Source: Balaenoptera acutorostrata (lineage: Eukaryota; Chordata; Mammalia; Artiodactyla; Balaenopteridae). Taken from it: a stretch of DNA of 64,000 nt. The DNA lies in assembly GCF_949987535.1 (NCBI RefSeq), contig NC_080078.1:31640942-31704941 (forward strand). The letters are read 5' to 3'. Below are positions 1 to 64,000 of this stretch, one piece after another. Positions within the stretch are counted from its first letter, which is position 1, and every line of letters begins with the position of its first letter. The notes beneath the pieces are model-generated. The model worked only from the letters and a program-made list of their open reading frames with translations. It was not told the origin of the DNA and searched no databases. A program made the position numbers and the translations under genes.

Positions 1-156
1 AAAAAAGAAATAGTGCCCTAAATCCTCTTGCCCTTTGGAGTTCTCTAACAGATCCTTTGAGGCATCTTGGCATTAAACCTCCCAGGAAGTAGGCATTACG
101 CAGCTGATACACTTCTGCGGAGTTCTTCCCCAAGTACCCCTTCTGTGTGCAAATGG

Positions 157-494
157 TTTTTTTTTTTTTAATTAATCAATTAATTAATTAATTTTGGCAG
201 CATTGGGTCTTCGTTGCTGCACACGGGCTTTCTTTAGTTGCGTCGAGCGGGGGCTACTCTTCGTTGCGGTGCGCGGACTTCTCATTGCGGCGGCTTCTCT
301 TGTTGCAGAGCATGGGCTCTAGGCGCACAGGCTTCAGTAGTTGTGGCACGCGGGCTCTAGAGTGCAGGCTCAGTAGTTGTTGCGCGCGGGCTTAGTTGCT
401 CCGCGGCATGTGGGATCTTCCCGGACCAGGGCTCGAACCCATGTCCCCTGCATTGGCAGGCGGATTCTTAACCACGGCGCCACCAGGGAAGCCC
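157..494 (-). mobile_element. Full-length CHR-type SINE, - orientation
   Basis: T-rich and 'taattaattaatt' tail complement, 'gcattgggtcttcgttgctg', 'cagtagttgt' units and the head complement ending 'gcgccaccagggaagccc'. 'gcaaatgg' occurs at 149-156 and 495-502, the target-site duplication. Confidence 0.93.
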
Positions 495-605
495 GCAAAT
501 GGGTTTTATAATTCCACCAGGGGAAGAAGAAAACAGGCTAGCACAACTCCCTGGAATAATTGAGTCTGGGCCTTCTTGGTAGGCCTCAAAGTGCACTGGT
601 CTTGC

Positions 606-721
606 CTTTTTTTTCTGGCCACCCGGCTTGAGGGATCCTAGTTCCCCCACCAGGGATTGAACCCCGGGCCCTCGGCAGTGAAAGTGCGGAGTCACAACCA
701 CTGGACCACCAGGAGATTCCC
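606..721 (-). mobile_element. Short tRNA-derived SINE, - orientation
   Basis: A T-run, 'ggccacccggcttgaggg', 'cagggattgaaccccgggcc', 'accactggaccaccaggag'. 'ggtcttgc' at 598-605 and 722-729 is the target-site duplication. Confidence 0.88.
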
Positions 722-949
722 GGTCTTGCTTTTCTAGTAGCCATGGTGGCCTAGGAATAACTTCTCCACCTGTCATCCACTCCTCCATGAAAGATGCGCA
801 AGGCAGGAAAAGAGAAAGTAAGTGCTGTTATTGAATCCCTATGAAAATCCATCTGAGAAGCCTTTAAAGCATGCAGGCACTCTTTTCTACCTTTGTATCC
901 CAGACAGCCCCTAGCTCCTAGCAAGCAGTTAGCATCAGCTGAGGTGAAA

Positions 950-1060
950 GCATTCATTCAACCTTTATTGAGCATCTTGCTATGGGCCAGGCACTGTGCT
1001 AGGTGCTGAGGACAGAACTGTGAGAAAGACAGTTTCTCTCATCAAGATGCTTGTAGGACG
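950..1060. repeat. Ancient mammalian interspersed repeat fragment
   Basis: 'attcaacctttattgagcatcttgctatgggccaggcactgtgctagg' is the widely scattered motif also found near 3590 and 39160. Family not resolved. Confidence 0.55.
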
Positions 1061-1064
1061 GGAC

Positions 1065-1530
1065 ACATTAGTTATGCATGTTCATTTTTTATTGCTGTGC
1101 AATAAGTTATCACAAACTTAGAGGTGGAAAAGAGCACCCATGTATGATCTCATAGTTTTGTAGATCAGAAGACCAGGCCAGCTCCAAAGGGCTCTCCTCT
1201 TGGGCTTCACCAGGCCAAAGCCAAGGGGTGGGCTCTCTGACAGCTCCGGGGAAGGGCCACCTCATTCAGACTGGCAGAATTTAGTTTTGAGGCCCCCGTT
1301 TTCAGGCTGGTGGCTGGGGATGCCCCCTTAGCCTGCAGGGGCTACTCTCAGATCCTTCCACGTGGCCCCCTACATCTCAATAACAGAGAACCTCCTCTCA
1401 TCTGTCACATCTCTGCCTTCCTCTTCTGCCACCAGAGAAAACTCTGCTATTAAAAGACCAATATGATTAGGTTGGGCCAAACCAGATGGTCTCTCTACTT
1501 AAACTCGACTGATTAGCAACCTTAATTTCA
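1065..1530 (-). mobile_element. MLT1-like LTR remnant, - orientation
   Basis: 'ttattgctgtgcaataagttatcacaaacttagagg' and 'gtagatcagaagaccaggcc' are the complement of the family seen at 14.29-14.71 kb. Non-coding relic. Confidence 0.5.
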
Positions 1531-1636
1531 TCAGTGTAATAGAACGTAATCGTAGGAGTAGCATCTAGGTTGAAGGTCCCTTGTAGAACTCTGCATACTA
1601 TGCTATGTAAACAGTTATTCAAAAATTATTCAAAAT

Positions 1637-1720
1637 GTGGTCCAGTGGTTAGGACTCGGGACTTTCACTGCCGAGGGCCGAGGTTTGATCTCTAGTCCAG
1701 GAATTGAGATCCCACAAGCT

Positions 1721-1765
<45 letters not shown>

Positions 1766-1770
1766 AAATT
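1637..1770 (+). mobile_element. Short tRNA-derived SINE, + orientation, 5'-truncated
   Basis: 'tggtccagtggttaggactcggg' through 'gaggtttgatctctagtcc' to 'cacaagctgcac', then an (AG)n run at 1725-1760 where the A-rich tail would be. The first bases of the head are missing. Confidence 0.85.
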
Positions 1771-2417
1771 CTGGTAAGTACTATGAAAAAGTAAACCAGG
1801 TCCCAGGATAGAGTGACTGGGTGGATGGGTGAGGGGCCTATACTTGAGACAGTCTGCTTTGCTGGTCCCTCTTTGTATCAGCCTCTGACTATGGCCCAAA
1901 TCTGCTCTAGCCCCACCTCCCTAGGTGGCCTCCAGGCTCTCATACCATCTCCACACATCTTTACCTCTAGGCCAGACTCCTGTTGAACTAACTCCTTACC
2001 ACCGCCGTATGGATAATGTCTAACAGGCATCTCAAATGTAATACAGTTCAAAAAAAGCAAAAATACAAATAAAAACAACAAACCCCCCGAACTCCCCAAA
2101 ATGAAGCCAAAAGAAACTTACTCTTAATTTTACTTCCAAACCTGTGCCTCCCCCAGACTCTCCCCCATGTTGGTAACTGGCACCGTCATTCACCCAGTTG
2201 CTCAAGCCAGAAATCTGAGCGCGATGCTTGATTCTTCTCTCTTCCCTCCCACTCACTTCCAGGCTCTCAGCAATTTGACCTGCCTACATACTAACCCGTT
2301 TCCTCCATCTCCACCCCCAACCCCACCCCCAGTCCATCTCCAACTCTCATCTAGACTATGAACAGCTTCCACTCTGGTCTTCCTCACTCATTCTCATCTT
2401 TTAAAAAGAATTAGTTG

Positions 2418-2778
2418 GGGACTTCCCTGGTGGCGCAGTGGTTAAGAATCCACCTGCCAATGCAGGGGACACGGGTTCGAGCCCTGGTCCGGGAAAATCC
2501 CACATGCTGCGGAGCAACTAAGCCTGTGCACCACTACCACTGAACCTGCGCTCTAGGGCCTGCACGCCACAACTGCTGAGCCCGCGTGCCACAAGTACTG
2601 AAGCCCGCGCACCTAGAGCCCGTGCTCTGCAACAAGAGAAGCCACTGCAATGAGAACCCTGCGCACCGCAATGAAGAGTAGCCCCCACTGGCCGCAACTA
2701 GAGAAAGCCCGCGCGCAACAATGAAGACCCAATGCAGCCAAAAATAAATAAATTAATAATTTATAAAAAAGCAAAACA
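2418..2778 (+). mobile_element. Full-length CHR-type SINE, + orientation
   Basis: Head 'acttccctggtggcgcagtgg', B-box-like 'gggttcgagccctggtcc', the long 'cacaactgctgagcccgcg' body and an (aaat)n tail. 'aattagttg' (2409-2417) and 'aattaattg' (2779-2787) look like the target-site duplication. Confidence 0.92.
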
Positions 2779-2784
2779 AATTAA

Positions 2785-3190
2785 TTGTATTGAGATCTGA
2801 CACATACCACATAATTTACCCATTTAAAGTGCACAGTTCAATAGTTTTTAGTATATTCGCAGAGTTGTGCAACCATCACCAGAATCAGATTTAGGATATT
2901 TTCATCACCCCCAAAAGAAATCCTGTACTTGCTAGCAGTCACTCCCAAACCCTTAACTGTCCAGTCCTTAATCTATCTCACATCTCTATAGGTTGAGTTT
3001 CCTGCTCTGGACATTTCATGTAATTGGAATCATACACTATAAGATCTTTTCTGTCTGGCTTCTTTCACTCAGCACGGTGTTTTCAAGCCTCATCCATTCT
3101 TCATTGCCAAACAGTATTTTATTGTATTGGGTGTACAACATTTAATTTATCCATCGTACGAGGTATTCTTTTTACTCTTATTCTTTTTAA
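2785..3190 (-). mobile_element. L1 3'UTR fragment, - orientation
   Basis: 'acataatttacccatttaaagtgcacagttcaatagtttttagtatattc', 'gcaaccatcaccagaatcag', 'ggacatttcatgtaattggaatcatac' and 'ctggcttctttcactcagca' are the textbook order for an old L1 3' region on the opposite strand. Confidence 0.85.
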
Positions 3191-3579
3191 TTCCCTGCTT
3201 GGTTTTGAACCCAGTGATGAAGATAAGGTTGGCCAGTGTGGAACCCGATAGACACCTTTATCACTCCCTGCCACCCCTTCCTCTGCCAGAGCAGTCCTTT
3301 CTGCCCTCCCCCAAGTCTCTAGAGAGCTGGAGAGAAGGATTCCTTTGCATCTGAGAACTGTTCATTAGCATTTGTGAGAATCTGTGTGAATAACAACACC
3401 TCTTCAGAATCTGGGGGTGACCCAGGGGCTGGGATTGATTCCTGGTGAAGTAGCTCCTTCCCTCTTGTCTGCTCACTGCTTTGGTCCAGCAAGAAATTCA
3501 CTGGTGGGAAATATTTAAGTGTATGAAATGCTGGGGGGGGGGGCGGAAAGGAGCGGAATCTAGTCACATTTGAATCATA

Positions 3580-3700
3580 CATTCATTCAACAAATATGTA
3601 TTGATTACTTGCTATGTCCCAGGCATTTGGGATACCACAGTCCACAAAACATTCTTTTCTGGGCGGGGAGACGGACAGCGAATAAAGTGGAGAAAACTGG
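3580..3700. repeat. Ancient mammalian interspersed repeat fragment
   Basis: 'cattcaacaaatatgtattgattacttgctatgtcccaggcatttggg' is the same motif family as near 955 and 39160. Confidence 0.55.
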
Positions 3701-4482
3701 AGAAAAATGCAGGGACAGGAGATAGGGAGATAGAAAGTGGGACAGGAATCACAATTTCTTGGTCATTTGGGGGCAAAATTATATTCTCCCTTGAGACGGT
3801 CACTTAGAGGTGCACATATGTAGAGATGTGTATCCTTTTCTTCCATTCTCTTTTTTATCCGCATTGCCTTGGTTCTCATCAAAAAGTTGAGACCCCAATC
3901 ACCGGTCTCTCAAGGATCGGGAATGAGGGAGGCCCTGGGTGAAGGATCTTACCCAGACTGGGCTGATATGAAGGGGATAAATTAATGCCAAAGGAAGAGC
4001 TATTTGGGTTGGTTTTGAGGGACCAAAACCTGGTTTCTGGTTTGGGCTATAGGGAGAAAAGAAGTTCTCGTACGCGAGGTACCGGGTGAATAAAGTACAG
4101 ATCTATTAAAGGGGGTAAATAACAGTGCCAGCAAGTGCTGATCCGCGGTGGCCGCTCGCTCCGATCCGGGCCCTCTTCTCCGGAGTCCACGGGCGATATC
4201 AGCTACCGGCCCGAGATCACCCGTCTGCGGGCAGGGTTTCTGCCCCTACCCACGACGGCCTCAGGGGCTTTCTGGGTGACCAAATGCCCGGGATGGGGCA
4301 TTTGCCGGGCCACTCGCCCCCTAGGGCTGGGGCACCCAGTCGCCCACATCGGAGCGCCCCCGGGCCCGGCCGCGAGGCTCCGGGCGGGCACCCGGCGAGA
4401 GGCCGAGGCGGGCCGGGCGAGGGGCACTGGGGGCGCGGCGCTGCGGGCCGCAGGCGGGCGGGCGGGCGGACCCAGGAGGCGA

Positions 4483-4509
4483 CGGCGGCGGCGGCGGCGG
4501 CGGCGGCGG
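4483..4509 (+). repeat. (CGG)9 tract in the promoter
   Basis: Nine uninterrupted CGG triplets lie about 170 bases upstream of the likely transcription start, inside the CpG island. Confidence 0.9.
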
Positions 4510-4643
4510 GCGGGGCGCTCCCTGCTCCGCCTCCCCGCTCCGCCCCCCCGCTCCCGCTCCGCCCTCCGGCTCGGCGCCTGCCCGCCCGCTCCCTGCGCCG
4601 CCCGCCCGCTCTCCTCGCTAGCTCGCTCGCTCTCGGGCCCCCC

Positions 4644-4655
4644 ATGCGGATGTGA
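4644..4655 (+). other. Possible minimal upstream ORF (Met-Arg-Met-stop)
   Basis: ATG CGG ATG TGA is the last ATG-containing stretch before the USP7 start. There is no ATG between 4656 and 5277. It would act as a three-codon uORF only if transcription starts upstream of 4644, which is unknown. Confidence 0.3.
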
Positions 4656-4666
4656 CATTTCACGCC

Positions 4667-4678
4667 GCCGCCATTTTG
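4667..4678 (+). promoter_or_regulatory. YY1-type binding site (GCCGCCATTTTG)
   Basis: The 12 bases GCCGCCATTTTG match the core YY1 consensus CCGCCATNTTG. In TATA-less CpG-island genes this element commonly sits in the 5'UTR just past the start site, so it helps bracket the USP7 transcription start. Occupancy is inferred. Confidence 0.6.
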
Positions 4679-4971
4679 AGAGCGAGCCGAGCCGAGCCGC
4701 CGGGCGCCGCGTCCGCTGCCGGAGCCCCGACGACGACGCCGAGGAGGCGGAGGCCGTAGCGCCTGGAGCGCGGCCGGCCCGTCGCCCGCCCGCGCCGCCA
4801 CCGCTCCCGTCAGCCCCAGGCCCCGCAGGCCCGCCGCGGCCGGCCAGGCCTCCCGCCCGCCGCGCCCGGCCCGAGGCGGGGCTGACTCCGCGGCCCCCGC
4901 CCGGCCGCCCTCCGCCCCCGGCCGGCCCGCGGCCCCGCAGCCCCGGCCCCGGCGGCGGGAGGCGGGCCCCG

Positions 4972-4995
4972 CGGCGGCGGCGGCGGCGGCGGCGG
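4972..4995 (+). repeat. (CGG)8 tract in the 5'UTR
   Basis: Eight uninterrupted CGG triplets lie in the probable 5'UTR, about 290 bases before the USP7 ATG. Confidence 0.9.
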
Positions 4996-5172
4996 CCGCA
5001 GCAAGCGACGAGGCCGCCCGGCCCGGCCCGCCGGCCGCCCGCCCGCCTCGGCGCCGAGATTGGGCGAATCGCGAGCAAGTACGTGCGCGTCTCCCTGCCG
5101 CCGCCGCCCGCCGCGGGCCGCCCCGGGGCCGCCGCCGCCGACGACGCGCGGGTGGAGGAGGAGGAGGCCGCC

Positions 5173-5196
5173 CCGCCGCCGCCGCCGCCGCCGCCG
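5173..5196 (+). repeat. (CCG)8 tract in the 5'UTR
   Basis: Eight CCG triplets lie about 80 bases before the ATG. In the USP7 reading frame, which is open upstream of the ATG, this stretch would read as proline. Confidence 0.9.
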
Positions 5197-5277
5197 CCCC
5201 GGCTCGCCGCCGCCGCCCGCCCGCCGGGCCCGCAGCCCCGGCCCCCGGCCGCAGGCGAGGCCCAGGCCGCGGCCGAC

Positions 5278-60388
<55,111 letters not shown>

Positions 60389-60836
60389 CTTCCTCCCCTG
60401 GCGGGCGGGCGAGGCGGACCGCGGTGGGTGTGCCCTTCAACAACAGCCAAGAACTCTGGTGCGCGAGCACTGTCCCAAGTCTTCAGCAAGAGGATTTGCT
60501 GCTGGTGTTAATTTTATTTTGTTGAGGCTGTTCAGTTTGGCTTCTCTGTATCTATTGATTGCCCTTTTTGAGCAAAATGAAGGTGTTTTTATAAAGCTTG
60601 GATGCCAATGAGAGTTATTTTATGGTAACCACGATGCAAGGCGCTGTCAGCGTGTCGGGGAACAGCCGGCGGGCGCGGCGCTGGACAGGCTCGGCTGTCC
60701 CCCCACCCCGGGGCCCGGCCGCCAGCCCCACAGCTAGTAAGTCTTCTGTTTAGGCTCGTCTGACGTCTTTCCCTCAATTATACTTTCAATGACCTTTTGT
60801 GCATCTGTAAAGGCGAAACAGAGAAACTCACAACCT

Positions 60837-60842
60837 AATAAA
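60837..60842 (+). promoter_or_regulatory. USP7: Upstream poly(A) signal AATAAA
   Basis: The first AATAAA after the stop codon; use would give a 3'UTR of about 470 nt. A second AATAAA is at 60911-60916. Confidence 0.4.
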
Positions 60843-61226
60843 TAGCGCTCTTTCCTTCACTCGTGTATTGTCGCCCCTTCCTCGGTCTCCCCAGCTGCCT
60901 GGGTCTTTTTAATAAACTCGTCTCCCTTCCGTCAGCCACCGCTGTCCTGCAGCCCGTTTGCAGAGTGGATGCACTGAATACAGGCCTGACAGACACTTTG
61001 GGGGTCTTTTTATTAAATTGAAAACGCTGTTCAATACAATTAAGGTGTACTATGCTGCCTCTCGGCAAACCTAACGATCTCAAGAGTTCATTCGAGCAGG
61101 TGAAAAAATTATAAATAGACTTGTCTCCTTAAAACGGAACAGGCGGAACCAAGAAAGGAGGGCCTTTTAGCAAAGAGGGCATGCCCACTGGTGTTAGCAA
61201 GTTGTTGACTTTGTATAAAAAAGCTA

Positions 61227-61232
61227 AATAAA
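61227..61232 (+). promoter_or_regulatory. USP7: Internal AATAAA in an A-rich 3'UTR stretch
   Basis: An AATAAA in an A-rich context; it may mis-prime oligo-dT libraries rather than mark a true 3' end. Confidence 0.3.
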
Positions 61233-61559
61233 AAAGAGAAAAAAAAAAGGAAAATTGAAATTGTATATTTAATGAATGAACATGTACAATTTACCACTGG
61301 GAGGAGGTGGCATTTTGTCGGGTGAATCTAAGTGACTTTCACTGATGTTGATATTCATTGTGTGTAGTTTTCTTTCAGTCCGGCCTTTTCCTTTGGAGCT
61401 GACGCCAGCTGCGTGTCTAGTTTTGAGTGCAGTAAAATAGAATCAGCAGATCACACTTATTTTTCATCCTTTTCCAGTATTTTTTGTTTGTTTCTGTAGC
61501 AGCAGTGTACACCAACTCTTCCTGTATATTGCCTTTTTGCTGGAAAATGTTGTATGTTG

Positions 61560-61565
61560 AATAAA
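61560..61565 (+). promoter_or_regulatory. USP7: Probable main USP7 poly(A) signal AATAAA
   Basis: It is preceded by T-rich sequence and a TGTA-type motif (61551-61554) and followed about 30 nt later by GT-rich 'gtgagtgacgtggaagttgag'. This arrangement fits a strong polyadenylation site. Confidence 0.75.
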
Positions 61566-61585
61566 ATTTTCTATAAAAATTATAA

Positions 61586-64000
61586 CTCAGTGAGTGACGT
61601 GGAAGTTGAGGGAGATTTCTGCTCTCCCTGCAAATAGGCCTGGGGAAACTTTTCCTTTATAACGAGGTTTTCAGGGGGTTTTTTGTTTTTGCCTCTGATT
61701 CATCCCGTTTAAGTTTAAGAAATAAAAAGTTTTTCCGGGCAGGAACCAAGTACAATAAGATGACCGGAAATACTGAAATGGTGGAAGGCGTGGCCCAGAG
61801 GTGGTGGCCTTGCATCCCGCGCCTGGCGCACTGTGTCCCTGGGCTGCTCTCCACCTGGGGGGCACTTCCTGCCCAGGTGCCCACGGTGACCATAGACAGT
61901 GCCACCCGCCCCACCCTCCTGCGGAAAGTCATTCTCCGGGTGCTCGACTTTGAACGTTGAAGTATTGATTTCCTTTAGGTTTTGGTTTTGGCTGAGGGTT
62001 GATCATAGTCTTAGGTCGCGGAAACTTATTGTCGAGTTATTAAACGGCTTTCCCCAAAGGCCTGTCATGACGTGGACGGTCAGCAGGCAGCGCATGCGAT
62101 TTACTGTTCCATTCCCTCCCAGTTATGGCCTTGAGTCCGAGTTCGTAAAACTGACGGGGGTGGTGGGAGGGGTGGAACCTGAAGAGGACCGCCTTTCACA
62201 CGGCTCGCTCTGGACCCTGAGGCTGCTGCGTCTTCCCCTCAGGTCCCCAGAACCACAGGGTAACGTTGAAGAGGGGCTTGGGTTCGCCGTGACTGTACCA
62301 GAAGCAGCAAGCTGGGAGAAAGGGTCTCATTTTAAAAAGTAAAAGAGCACACTGCATTTGCAAACATACATTCCAAATGTCAAGATGGAACCGTAGATCC
62401 CCCGGTTTTGGGTGGGTGATGCTGTGGCATCTTTGCCGCTCTCGGCCTTTTTGTTGTGACTGCTCACTGCCCGATAGAATGTCCGCCGTTGGGCGGCGGG
62501 TGCTCCATCGGCCCTGTCCAGCGGGGGCGCCATGAGCCCCAGGTGTCCGCTGAGCACCTGAAACGTGGCTGAAGTAGCAGAGAGTGAGTCTTCACTGATT
62601 GAATTTTAAATTGCCACACGTGGCTCAGGCGTTCCAACCACATTTTCCTCGCTTTGTGTGTCTTTACAGTGATTAGCTCCCTCGAGTTGTCGAGTTAATG
62701 TATGATATATAAAACGCTCACTCTGTGAGGCCTGGAACCCGGCCTCCGGCGGCCCTGGAGGGGGCGGGCTGAGCAGGGTGGTGTCTGCAAGTTCAGATGC
62801 AGGGTCCCAGCTCATCGCAGCTTCAAGGGGCCACTGACCCACCCGAGGGGCAGGCACCGTTGTTGATGGATAGATCCAGGGATGGGCGTTCACAGCACGA
62901 TCCTGCCCAGTATGATGGATGTTCTGAGTTCGTCCTAAGACATTGGGAGAGAGAACCCACACTCAGCCCCCCTGAAGCCTAATCCTGCCCGCTTCCCACC
63001 GGTACAGAGGAGGTGCCCTCGTCCGTTCAGACCCAGTGCCGCAGAGGGTCAAGGCTGCTGCTGGGGGGCTGGTTCGTTTCACCCCGTCATGGGCAGGCAG
63101 GTGGTAGAGGGTGACCGTCCGGCCAGGCCCCTGTGTGCCCTCCCGGCCTTGTGACCAAGGCCGCCGCCTCGCCTCTGGCCGCCCTGCCCAGCCTTGCTCC
63201 AGGCTGGAAACAGCGGGAGGTGTCCCCAGCGCCCTGCCTGCAGCTATGCCACGCCCCGCAGCCCACTCCTGTGCTGGGAGGGGGGCGGCGGAGCGGTTCC
63301 GTGTCTCCGCTCCGGGGGGCAGTGGTCCTGTAACGGCCGTCGTCGCCGATGAGCACACCACATGCGGCCGGCAGCGAGGCGTCTGGGCCACCCGAGTGAC
63401 CACGATGGGGATTCTGAGTTAATCCGTCAGGCTGGGCTCTCGGGGCCTCTGCTGAGTGCAGAGCTGGCTTTGAGACCCGCATTCACTGCCCCCTCTTTCC
63501 AGGTATCCGAGCCGGCCTCCCTGCTGGAAGGAGGGGCCCCCCACTTTGAGATGAGAGCCGCGGGAGAGGGGGACAGAGTGGCCGCCTCCCCCTGAGCCCT
63601 GGGCCCTCCTGGCCAGCCCCAGAGGTTGGTGCAGACAAAGCAGGAGCGTGGGGAAGCCTCAGGGAGAGAATGGGGCTGCGACCCCACGCGCCCCAGCCTG
63701 AGCCTACAGTGAGGTCTCGGGACCCAGAACCAAGGCCTCAGACGTCAAGGCTAAGAAATGGGAACGGTGGTTTAGGTCAAGTTGTACAAGGCAGTGAAGG
63801 ATGAGGCCCTGGGATGATGGGAACTGGCCGGGCCGGGCCAAGGGGACAGCCCGACATCTGCTGAACCAGGGACCTGTGCAGCTGGACCGTCGCAGTTTTC
63901 AGGAGAAGCCAAAAATCGGGATTTTTTTTAAACGTTGGCAAGTGTCTCTCCTGACACTGGGCAGTCTAAGTCAGAGTGGCCTGGGGTGGCTTTGTGGGCT
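61586..64000. other. Intergenic sequence downstream of USP7
   Basis: No gene recognised. Another AATAAA lies at 61721, a hAT-type relic at 62.51-62.64 kb, and a GC-rich, CpG-containing block at about 62.95-63.4 kb. In human the next gene on this side is CARHSP1, which I see no sign of here. Confidence 0.6.
62505..62645. mobile_element. hAT-type DNA transposon relic
   Basis: 'gagcacctgaaacgtggctgaag' to 'attgaattttaaattgccacacgtggctcagg' matches the arm-loop-arm structure of a common non-autonomous hAT element, also seen at 12.6 kb. Confidence 0.55.

Larger units (their letters stand above)
1..4139. other. Intergenic sequence upstream of USP7
   Basis: Repeat-rich; no gene found. Recognisable pieces are listed separately. 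The stretch 1800-2400 resembles another old interspersed repeat I cannot name, and 3700-4130 appears unique. Confidence 0.65.
60389..61585 (+). other. USP7: USP7 3' untranslated region
   Basis: About 1.2 kb running to a probable cleavage site about 20 nt past the AATAAA at 61560. It contains three earlier AATAAA hexamers and an A-rich run at 61221-61251. Confidence 0.8.

Noticed and set aside
2418..2500. tRNA-gene-like A and B boxes in SINE heads
   Set aside because: They belong to tRNA-derived SINEs; no intact cloverleaf, acceptor stem or terminator supports a functional tRNA.

Overview
This is mammalian nuclear DNA carrying one protein-coding gene on the + strand: USP7 (HAUSP), the ubiquitin-specific protease that deubiquitinates MDM2, p53, DNMT1 and many other nuclear proteins. 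I placed all 31 coding exons by hand from splice sites and reading-frame continuity. They join into an uninterrupted frame from the ATG at 5278 to the TGA at 60388, giving 1103 codons plus stop, one glutamine longer than the human protein as I recall it. The gene appears complete, from a CpG-island promoter near 4.1-5.9 kb to a poly(A) signal at 61560.

The organism is most likely a cetacean, or a close relative such as hippopotamus. The window is rich in the long tRNA-derived CHR-type SINEs (head 'acttccctggtggcgcagtggttaag', (aaat)n tail) typical of whales and hippos. I saw none of the BovB, Bov-tA or ART2A copies that would be expected in a ruminant. Older mammalian repeats (MIR, L1, hAT-Charlie relics, an MLT1-like LTR pair) fill in the rest.

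Layout: 1-4.1 kb is intergenic repeat-rich DNA; 4.1-5.4 kb is the CpG island, 5'UTR and exon 1; 5.36-30.84 kb is the very long intron 1, with many SINE/L1 insertions and a phase-compatible alternative first exon at 26929-26959; 30.8-41 kb holds exons 2-6 (TRAF-like domain and the start of the protease with the catalytic Cys); 41.7-50.4 kb holds exons 7-14 (the rest of the catalytic domain with its His and Asp); 50.6-60.4 kb holds exons 15-31 (five ubiquitin-like domains and the C-terminal activating tail); 60.4-61.6 kb is the 3'UTR; 61.6-64 kb is downstream intergenic sequence.

The observations most worth a second look are: a 72-nt open, phase-0 cassette-exon candidate in intron 11 (47074-47145) that would add 24 residues inside the catalytic domain; the alternative first exon that would replace the polyQ N-terminus; a GC-AG intron after exon 26; a head-to-head SINE nest in intron 27 flanked by identical 11-bp repeats; and a 41-bp minisatellite in intron 1. 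No second gene, functional RNA gene or CRISPR-like array was found. Comparisons with the human protein are from memory, and repeat family names come from pattern recognition, not a database search.
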